A stretch of 64,000 nucleotides of DNA from Corella eumyota (taxonomy: Eukaryota; Chordata; Ascidiacea; Phlebobranchia; Corellidae): NCBI GenBank assembly GCA_963082875.1, contig OY720100.1, positions 5,704,001 through 5,768,000 of the forward strand. Direction: 5' to 3'. Below the pieces are notes generated by a model, which worked only from the letters and a program-made list of their open reading frames with translations, ran no database searches and was not told the DNA's origin. This document shows positions 59,101 to 64,000 of the stretch, piece after piece (the stretch's first letter is position 1; each line of letters opens with the position of its first letter). The position numbers and the translations under genes are program-made.

Positions 59101-61365
59101 CTCGCACATCTTCCGGAGGAGGGGGAAAGACGAGTGATGAGATTGTGAAGGAGCTTGCGCAGAGTATCTTGGAAAAGTTTATTATCTTCTCGCTTGATAT
59201 TGATAAAGCTGAACAATCAATGTTTAAGCTTGACTCCAAAGGAAGGTTGGTTAATTTATTTTTAATTTTATTGTTAAAATTTTTTGCTTATCCAATCTTA
59301 TCCAATTATTGGTAGGAAATAATTTGTAGTAATTTTTTTTTAATAACTTTTTTTCCTATATAATTATTGTTCTTGTAATATTTATGTATTTGAGAAGTTT
59401 TTTAATAGACATTTGAGAAGCCTTTTTTTTAAAGTTAAAATATTAATTTAATGTTTAGAGTCAACTCGTTGACTACAGTGCTTCAACAAGAAGTAGAAAG
59501 GTTCAACAAACTGTTGAAAGTGATAATCAACTCGTTGAAAACCTTGCAGAAAGCGATCGCTGGCTTGGTGGTAATGAGCGAGCAGATGGAAAAAATGTAC
59601 ACCAGCTTCTTGAACAACCAGGTTTGTACTTTTAAAATTTAGTGTTATTTAATATTAAAACTTACTTAATACACCAAAAATATTTATATGTTCTGGGTTT
59701 AATTCCCACTGCACTCATGCTGTAACGCTTTTAAGTAAGGCTTTATACACTGTATGAACTGAGCCAACACTTAGTCAGCAGTTTATAATATTACAAACTT
59801 CCAAAGGCAACTTGACACTGGATCGGGGTAATGGTTGTTACTCTATGTTTAGGTCGTAAAGTCGACCTTCCTACATTGAGGATAAATAAATATAAAAAAA
59901 GTCTTATAAATGAATGGCAATTCATGATATTTACTATCTTAATAACTAGTCAAGGCACAATTTCTATTTCTTTTCTAAGGACGATTTTGGTTTAAAAGGA
60001 CAATTTTAGTTTATAAGTTTATCTAAATATGTTTCATATAAATTAAGGTTCCAATACTTTGGGAAGAAGCCGCTTTTCCTTCTCTCAAATCATTAGGTTC
60101 TTGGGTGAAAGACGTTGTTCTACGTTGTCACTTCACTCAGAGGTGGATTGAAAAGGGTCTTCCGAAATCCTTCTGGATCTCAGGATTTTTCTTTCCACAA
60201 GGTATAGTAATGACTTTATTTTTTTAGTAATGTCATATAAACAGCATTTAGTTCGTGTATAGTTTTACTTTATGCTTTCACATATTTGTACCCTATATCT
60301 GTTTTAACGTACACAAGGTATTCTGATTCAAATTTTGTTAAATTAGGTTTTCTTACTGGAGCACTACAGAACCATGCCCGTAAATACGATTACCCCATCG
60401 ACCGTCTCAGTTTTCACTTTCATCCGATAAACTTCTTCCGCGATCAAGCCGATTACCACGAGGAACTTACCCAGTTGGCGTTTGGCGAGGAAGCAGAGTC
60501 CGATAAAGTGGTAAGAGTGTTTTTTTATATACATTTACTTTATTCTCGATGTGGGTAGGTCGACTTCACGACCTATACATAGAATAACATTAGTTACTCC
60601 GACCCAGTTCCGAATTGCTTTTGGAAGTTTGGGATATTATATACCATAATTACCCGGTAATTATGAGCTGCTGGTAAAGTGTTGGCTCGACAAAAATTCA
60701 TACCGTTTATTTCGCTGTAACCAAGGGAGCACTGGCAATCGAACACAGGCCCTCATGTAGTAAAGTGTTCTGACCACCACGCCACGCTGCCGGCAAAATG
60801 TATGCACCTTAAAGAAAAGTGTAAATAAATAATTTGGTTATTTTTGTAATCCATTTATATGAGAGTATCATGCTACTTGCATTTTCATTAAATTCTATTA
60901 TAACGCATACAGTTACCTGACATCACCGACGGTGTTATAGTACACGGTCTATTCACCGACGCTTTCCGATTTGATACGGACGACATGCTGATGGCTTCAG
61001 AGAAAGATAGAGTCATGAACGAGAGAATGCCCCTCCTTCATATGGAACCTAAAATGGACTTCATGCCCCCAGTTGAGGATTACAGTTGCCCTGTTTACAA
61101 GACTGGTGCAAGGGCTGGTGTGCTTTCAACGACGGGTATGTAGTATATATTATAATATTCAATAAAAAAAAATTAGATTTGGCTCAGTTGCTTGGCTTTC
61201 TGATGTCAGTTCGGTCTGAATAGGATAACTAAAACGCATTCCATTTGCTTTTTTTTAACAGGTCATTCCACAAACTTTGTCATCTTTGCACATTTGCCCA
61301 CTAACCAGCATCCCAATTTCTGGATTTCGCGAGGCTCGGCTTTGCTTTGCGGCCTCGATGATTAA
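32147..61365 (+). CDS. DNAH6: Axonemal dynein heavy chain 6 (single-headed inner-arm type)
   Basis: A motor protein of the inner dynein arm that slides doublet microtubules in motile cilia. I could join 81 exons with GT-AG sites and consistent phases into 12,627 nt (4,208 residues), close to the ~4,160 of vertebrate DNAH6. DNAH6 identity rests on long matches outside the universal motor core, for example [54 protein letters not shown] and [17 protein letters not shown]. Four P-loops: GPAGTGKT (1512-1519), GPTGGGKT (1793-1800), GGTGVGKS (2137-2144) and GVGGCGKQ (2489-2496). The protein ends [12 protein letters not shown]. The start at 32147 gives [14 protein letters not shown]; the extreme N-terminus is the least certain part. 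Exons are listed in the domain entries. AATAAA lies at 61618-61623. Confidence 0.95.
33657..33956 (-). repeat. tRNA-derived SINE in a DNAH6 intron
   Basis: A full-length minus-strand copy beginning just after the donor of DNAH6 exon 5. It ends with the head sequence CGCAGCATGGTGTAG on the minus strand and has the B-box-like GGTTCAATCCC. Confidence 0.83.
38128..38642. mobile_element. Non-autonomous DNA transposon (MITE-like) in a DNAH6 intron
   Basis: A 515-bp element bounded by inverted repeats: CAGGGTACGAATTAACG at the left end and CAGGGAACGAAATAACG read inward from the right (15 of 17 match). It is flanked by the 5-bp direct repeat ATGTT (38123-38127 and 38643-38647), a probable target-site duplication. 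The motif AACGATTCGCT occurs at 38152, 38577 and 38598, forming subterminal repeats. No transposase ORF is present. CAGGG ends recall hAT elements, but those make 8-bp duplications, so the superfamily is left open. GC content is higher than in the surrounding intron. Confidence 0.75.
39220..42527 (+). other. DNAH6: DNAH6 linker region (exons 19-29)
   Basis: Exons: 39220-39375, 39516-39617, 39727-39826, 39993-40135, 40236-40328, 40414-40533, 40723-40886, 41034-41208, 41543-41720, 41869-42005, 42297-42527. Residues 903-1435 form the linker, the mechanical lever that swings across the AAA ring. Highly conserved blocks include [38 protein letters not shown] and [17 protein letters not shown]. Confidence 0.9.
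42788..44604 (+). other. DNAH6: DNAH6 AAA1, main ATPase site (exons 30-34)
   Basis: Exons: 42788-42991, 43227-43372, 43561-43792, 44079-44216, 44449-44604. Walker A GPAGTGKT is encoded at 43251-43274 and the Walker B segment FDEFNR at 43592-43609. [14 protein letters not shown] (sensor I region) and [11 protein letters not shown] follow. All catalytic residues expected for an active AAA1 are present. Confidence 0.93.
44736..46716 (+). other. DNAH6: DNAH6 AAA2 (exons 35-41)
   Basis: Exons: 44736-44879, 44992-45149, 45326-45440, 45631-45792, 45964-46148, 46289-46406, 46573-46716. The P-loop GPTGGGKT is in exon 36. [20 protein letters not shown] and [16 protein letters not shown] are conserved blocks of this module. 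Confidence 0.92.
46748..47034 (+). repeat. tRNA-derived SINE, full-length, in a DNAH6 intron
   Basis: Starts CCGGCAGTGTGGTGTAGTGG and ends CATCGAGGATAAAATATATA plus A-rich tail. It inserts 31 bp after the donor of exon 41. One base is missing in the B-box region (GGGTCAATCCC). Confidence 0.87.
47237..49195 (+). other. DNAH6: DNAH6 AAA3 (exons 42-47)
   Basis: Exons: 47237-47438, 47830-47997, 48152-48300, 48494-48634, 48778-48987, 49067-49195. The P-loop GGTGVGKS spans the junction of exons 42 and 43. Walker B-like [20 protein letters not shown] and the [18 protein letters not shown] block are intact. Confidence 0.92.
49279..50666 (+). other. DNAH6: DNAH6 AAA4 (exons 48-52)
   Basis: Exons: 49279-49379, 49565-49675, 49756-49987, 50199-50374, 50559-50666. 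The P-loop is GVGGCGKQ; Gln after Lys is usual for AAA4 of this class, and the Cys replaces a Thr in vertebrate DNAH6. [19 protein letters not shown] follows as the Walker B region. Confidence 0.92.
50925..53265 (+). other. DNAH6: DNAH6 stalk and microtubule-binding domain (exons 53-59)
   Basis: Exons: 50925-51068, 51197-51323, 51448-51597, 51810-52022, 52309-52485, 52842-53033, 53152-53265. Antiparallel coiled coils ([39 protein letters not shown]) flank the microtubule-binding tip, which lies around [17 protein letters not shown] and [20 protein letters not shown]. No stalk truncation or flap loss is apparent. Confidence 0.9.
52556..52771 (-). repeat. Old, diverged tRNA-derived SINE copy in a DNAH6 intron
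   Basis: Reads on the minus strand with recognisable SINE blocks (TTGAGTAAGGTGCTATA, GCTGAACCAACCCTTAATC) but many changes and several short deletions. It is the most diverged copy in the window and probably the oldest. Confidence 0.7.
53396..55018 (+). other. DNAH6: DNAH6 AAA5 (exons 60-64)
   Basis: Exons: 53396-53554, 53803-53978, 54219-54384, 54607-54735, 54903-55018. [34 protein letters not shown] and [17 protein letters not shown] are conserved AAA5 blocks. As in other dyneins this module has no working P-loop. Confidence 0.92.
53990..54180. repeat. Probable tRNA-like repeat insertion with a 30-bp tandem duplication
   Basis: In the intron between exons 61 and 62 lies a GC-richer block. 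It has a tRNA 3'-half-like segment (GACTACGAGCTGAAAGG, then GGGTTCAAGCC resembling a B-box). The string CACAAACGCCACACTATTCG then starts at 54037 and again at 54067 (30-bp period). The block ends near the palindrome CCCCTTAAGGGG. It is unlike the main SINE family. Confidence 0.45.
55166..57758 (+). other. DNAH6: DNAH6 strut and AAA6 (exons 65-72)
   Basis: Exons: 55166-55363, 55516-55687, 56019-56225, 56418-56558, 56655-56795, 56939-57155, 57326-57446, 57653-57758. Exon 65 codes the coiled-coil strut ([20 protein letters not shown]). [11 protein letters not shown]-like [19 protein letters not shown] and [19 protein letters not shown] mark AAA6. Confidence 0.9.
55753..55940 (-). repeat. Possible retroelement 3' end or low-complexity insertion
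   Basis: A TTTA-repeat tract followed by TTGGTTTTTCGTACATTGATG, and then a block of somewhat different composition, sits in the intron between exons 66 and 67. Read on the minus strand it would end in AAATAAATAAATAAA, like a retroposon tail. No second copy in the window, so this is a weak call. Confidence 0.25.
59690..59900 (+). repeat. tRNA-derived SINE, 5'-truncated copy in a DNAH6 intron
   Basis: Starts at the B-box-like GGGTTTAATTCCCACTGC and runs to GAGGATAAATAAATATAAAAAAA. The whole head including the A-box is missing and several internal differences suggest an older copy. Confidence 0.75.
60520..60793 (-). repeat. tRNA-derived SINE in a DNAH6 intron
   Basis: A minus-strand copy starting CCGGCAGCGTGGCGTGGTGG and ending in CGAGAATAAAGTAAATG. 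The B-box-like segment is changed (GTTCGATTGCC). It begins about 10 bp after the donor of exon 79. Confidence 0.78.
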
Positions 61366-61617
61366 TTTATGTAAATATTTGTTCTTATACCTTTTAGAGT
61401 TTTGTTTTATAAAAAGAGTTTATTTTTTATTGCTTGCTTGTTTTTTGGGGGGTTTTAAGATTTAAAGAAGTATAGTTTTTATGGTATTTTATATTTTGGT
61501 GTTTTTGTAAAAGTTCAATCCGTATTTTAAAGGCCTCCAAATATTATTCAGGACGCTTTTGAAACCAATATTAACAAAGTTTTGTTTTTGTGTTGCACTG
61601 TTAGATTAACCGCGTAT

Positions 61618-61623
61618 AATAAA
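61618..61623 (+). terminator. Polyadenylation signal of DNAH6
   Basis: The first canonical AATAAA after the DNAH6 stop, giving a 3' UTR of about 270 bases. Confidence 0.45.
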
Positions 61624-61913
61624 TATAAGTTTTTATACCCAATTGTCTTAAATAGGCGTTGCCTCTTGTAAATTTTCGTACAGTCAAACTTGCTTCAAGG
61701 GGCTAGAAAAAACATATCCAGTCTTAAGATACAGGTGGTCAAATGTTACTAAAATAGACCAATGCTTTATCGTATCAAGTCGATTCGGGAAATTTAATAG
61801 CTAATGTCTTAAGAGTGGTGTCAATCATACAAACACAGGTGTTGTTGTGTAGTGACACGCGCTTAACTGTAGCCTATCAGACCTTGTTTTAAGTCGAGAA
61901 AGGTCGTTGGCGA

Positions 61914-61992
61914 AGGTGTGAAAACAGCGCAGACTTTGGCTTTGTTTCGTCGTGTTCTGACCTCAACCCTACCTCTTTGTTCGTTCACACCT
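61914..61992. promoter_or_regulatory. Inverted pair of T-box half-sites upstream of the bHLH gene
   Basis: AGGTGTGA (61914-61921) and its exact reverse complement TCACACCT (61985-61992) lie 64 bp apart, about 0.7 kb before the bHLH start codon. The flanking bases (CGAA...GGTGTGAA) are also partly shared. AGGTGTGA is the core half-site of T-box factors. Use here is inference. Confidence 0.35.
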
Positions 61993-62700
61993 TTCGTCTG
62001 TTTGTCGAAATCCAAGTAGCAAAATAGTAGGACTGAAATGTGATTCCTAAATACGTTTCTGCGGGCTCGCCAAAAAAAAGTTGTTGATGATGGTCATTTG
62101 TAAGTGTTATTTTATCCACAATAACAAAAAAATTAAAAAATAAAACTAGTAATTTTCAAAATGGACTTTTTTTGAAACATGTTGCATTTCAACACCAAAT
62201 ACGGAAAAACTAAAGTCAATTTAACTATCGCTGTTGCTTGAACTTGGGTTGTTATTTTCACCTTTATTAAAATTAACAAAGTTAAACCAGTTCATTTTTA
62301 TGAAGGTACACATTTAATTCTACAGCCCTTTATACCTCATTGTTATTTTGTTTCACTTTTGTATGGTAACATTGTTAGTGTCGCTTCCTAGTCGGATCAA
62401 ATTTCGTCGTCTCACTCTTGACTTTAATGGCCTGACTCGACCCGATTTCGCTTTAGTTATAGATAGAATACTTTGTTCAAATGTTTATTTAACAAAGACT
62501 TAAGATAGAAAAAGTAAAAACCTATGCCTAGATATAAACATATGTAAGCTAATAAAATAGTTCAACAAAAATCAAGAATCAGAGGCGTTTGATAAAGATG
62601 CCCAAAATAGCGTCAATGTTTTTTTGAACATTTGTAATACAAAATAAAGCTTTTTAAACATTATTTCATGAAAATAACAACGCTAGTGTAAAAATTAGTT

Positions 62701-63453
62701 ATGTCGTCGCACCAAGCAGATGACATAAGACTGTTTTGGAGCGGAGAAGACAACTGCTCGTTTGATGAAATTTGCTCACAATTTCATGACAAAACAGCAG
62801 AATTTTTACAAAATGGCGACCTTAAAGAAGATATTGAAATGATATTAAAAGCTTACGACAATCAAGAAAAGGATGAGGTCTGTCAGTTGAGCTTTAAAAC
62901 TGCGACAACTTGTCTAAATAAAGAAGATTGTTCAGAAAGTTTTAATACCAAAGTAAAAATAAGCGAACACAGTTCCAGCAACTATATTAAACACAAAACT
63001 ACTTCGCAACCACCGCCCTACTGGTCGCACTCTTCACAGTTTATTGACAGTTTAAAAATGGGATTATCTGACAATGTAAGAATGTGTCAAAAGGCAAATG
63101 AAAATATCTCTAATAAAACCAATGCCAAGAGAAAATCGCCAGAAACAGATACAGAACATTCTTTTAAAAAGCGGAGAAGGGATAGAGGAAACGAAGGTAG
63201 ACATACGGCAAATGTACGCGAGAGAACTCGAATGCGTGTCCTAAGTTCCGCTTTCGATGACTTGAAAGATGTGCTGCCTTGGGTACCTCCAGACACGCGC
63301 TTATCCAAACTGGAAACCTTAAAACTAGCTTGTTCTTACATCGAACACCTTAACGCAACTGTATTAAACAAATATCAAATGTCGTATAATCAAGTTGAAA
63401 TTGACAACCAAAATTATTTTAAAAATAACAATCAGTCAAATGGTTTCTTATAA
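62701..63453 (+). CDS. bHLH transcription factor of the musculin/TCF21 type, single exon
   Basis: A 250-residue intronless ORF. The bHLH domain is at residues ~167-217: basic region [19 protein letters not shown], then [19 protein letters not shown] and [32 protein letters not shown] is characteristic of musculin (MSC) and capsulin (TCF21), so the gene belongs to that class A subgroup, which regulates mesoderm and muscle fate in vertebrates. A basic nuclear signal (FKKRRRDR) precedes the domain. The first ~140 residues are acidic, Ser/Asn-rich and not recognisable. The C-terminal tail is short (33 residues). One-to-one orthology with either vertebrate gene is uncertain. Confidence 0.85.
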   Translation: MSSHQADDIRLFWSGEDNCSFDEICSQFHDKTAEFLQNGDLKEDIEMILKAYDNQEKDEVCQLSFKTATTCLNKEDCSESFNTKVKISEHSSSNYIKHKTTSQPPPYWSHSSQFIDSLKMGLSDNVRMCQKANENISNKTNAKRKSPETDTEHSFKKRRRDRGNEGRHTANVRERTRMRVLSSAFDDLKDVLPWVPPDTRLSKLETLKLACSYIEHLNATVLNKYQMSYNQVEIDNQNYFKNNNQSNGFL

Positions 63454-64000
63454 CTCAAAACTAAGTTCAAAATACAGATTTAGTTTCTTTTCTATGTTAT
63501 ATTTTCACTTACAGTAAACCTCAGCACAAACTCGCACTTTTACCAAGTTGATTAAACCATAGCATTTTACATAGGATTTTCTTAAGGGTAGCCTATGTGT
63601 CTAATTAGTAAAAATACCATTTTTTCGTGTGTTGTTTTAAACCGAAAGCGTGTTAACGGAGTCTCTCTTTTTTTGGATTAAACACATTATTACACTGTTT
63701 GTTTTTCTTATTTAGACTTTGTTGTAGAAAGTTTTAACAGTTTAATTGAAGGTATGTTGAAAGTGGTATATGGCACAACGTCAATGTTAATGGATAAACT
63801 ACCTTAAAATTTGACTTCGAGTGAATTAAAAATCTGAAATGTCGGCCATTAGTTTACAAGAATACTATTAAAAAAGTAGGCCTATTTGAAAAAGTGATCT
63901 TTATTCATTTATACTAGAGAACGTGGCTTATGTTTTTTTTTAATTGTAAAGCCCTTATTACTATGTATAACATGGGCACATCGCAAGGCATTTGCCTGAT
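63454..64000. other. 3' flank of the bHLH gene to the window end
   Basis: AT-rich sequence, presumably 3' UTR and intergenic DNA. No canonical AATAAA was noticed; an ATTAAA variant occurs near 63678. No gene or repeat copy is visible. Confidence 0.5.

Larger units (their letters stand above)
57994..61365 (+). other. DNAH6: DNAH6 C-terminal domain (exons 73-81)
   Basis: Exons: 57994-58140, 58427-58635, 58773-58944, 59055-59245, 59459-59621, 60048-60201, 60347-60510, 60913-61135, 61262-61365. Residues after ~3700 include [73 protein letters not shown] and [20 protein letters not shown]. All are typical of axonemal dynein C-termini. The protein stops at 61363-61365. Confidence 0.93.
61366..62700. 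other. Intergenic region between DNAH6 and the bHLH gene
   Basis: Includes the DNAH6 3' UTR with AATAAA at 61618-61623. E-box CAGGTG sites lie at 61732-61737 and 61836-61841. Inverted T-box-like half-sites lie at 61914-61921 and 61985-61992. No ORF with a recognisable product. Confidence 0.6.

Overview
The window looks like nuclear DNA of a tunicate, most likely a Ciona species. It is AT-rich and gene-dense. Introns are short (mostly 80-400 bp) with ordinary GT-AG sites. The proteins are clearly chordate-like, and a tRNA-derived SINE family is scattered through introns. Species assignment is inference from gene content and style; no database was available.

Ten protein-coding genes can be modelled. 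All but the edge-truncated tektin run from start codon to stop, and the exon phases are consistent throughout. In order they are: tektin-2 (TEKT2, minus, running off the left edge); PREB/Sec12 (plus); an unnamed single-pass membrane protein with three PPxY motifs (plus); a TRIC-type cation channel (TMEM38 family, plus); geminin (GMNN, plus); VPS28 (minus); an EB1-type microtubule plus-end protein (MAPRE, plus) with two alternative C-termini; a three-MBT, FCS-finger and SAM Polycomb-type protein of the L3MBTL group (minus); the axonemal dynein heavy chain DNAH6 (plus, 81 exons, 4,208 codons, nearly half the window); and a single-exon bHLH factor of the musculin/TCF21 type (plus).

Layout: TEKT2/PREB, VPS28/MAPRE and L3MBTL/DNAH6 are head-to-head pairs. 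GMNN/VPS28 and MAPRE/L3MBTL are tail-to-tail. The gap between L3MBTL and DNAH6 (about 5.2 kb) is the largest gene-free stretch and holds several candidate regulatory sites.

Functionally, TEKT2 and DNAH6 are both motile-cilium structural genes, and both have an RFX-type X-box near the start. MAPRE (microtubules), VPS28 (ESCRT-I), PREB (COPII assembly), TRIC (ER counter-ion channel) and GMNN (replication licensing) are housekeeping or cell-cycle genes. The bHLH gene is probably developmental.

Mobile DNA consists of nine SINE modules at eight loci, one 515-bp terminal-inverted-repeat element with a 5-bp target duplication in a DNAH6 intron, and two weaker intronic repeat insertions. I saw no virus-derived or LTR element, no CRISPR array and no standalone tRNA or rRNA gene. 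I did not find a convincing novel multi-gene system. The most interesting leads are the EB1 alternative C-terminus, the perfect X-box of DNAH6, the overlapping D-box/KEN-box of geminin, the PPxY membrane protein and the TIR element.
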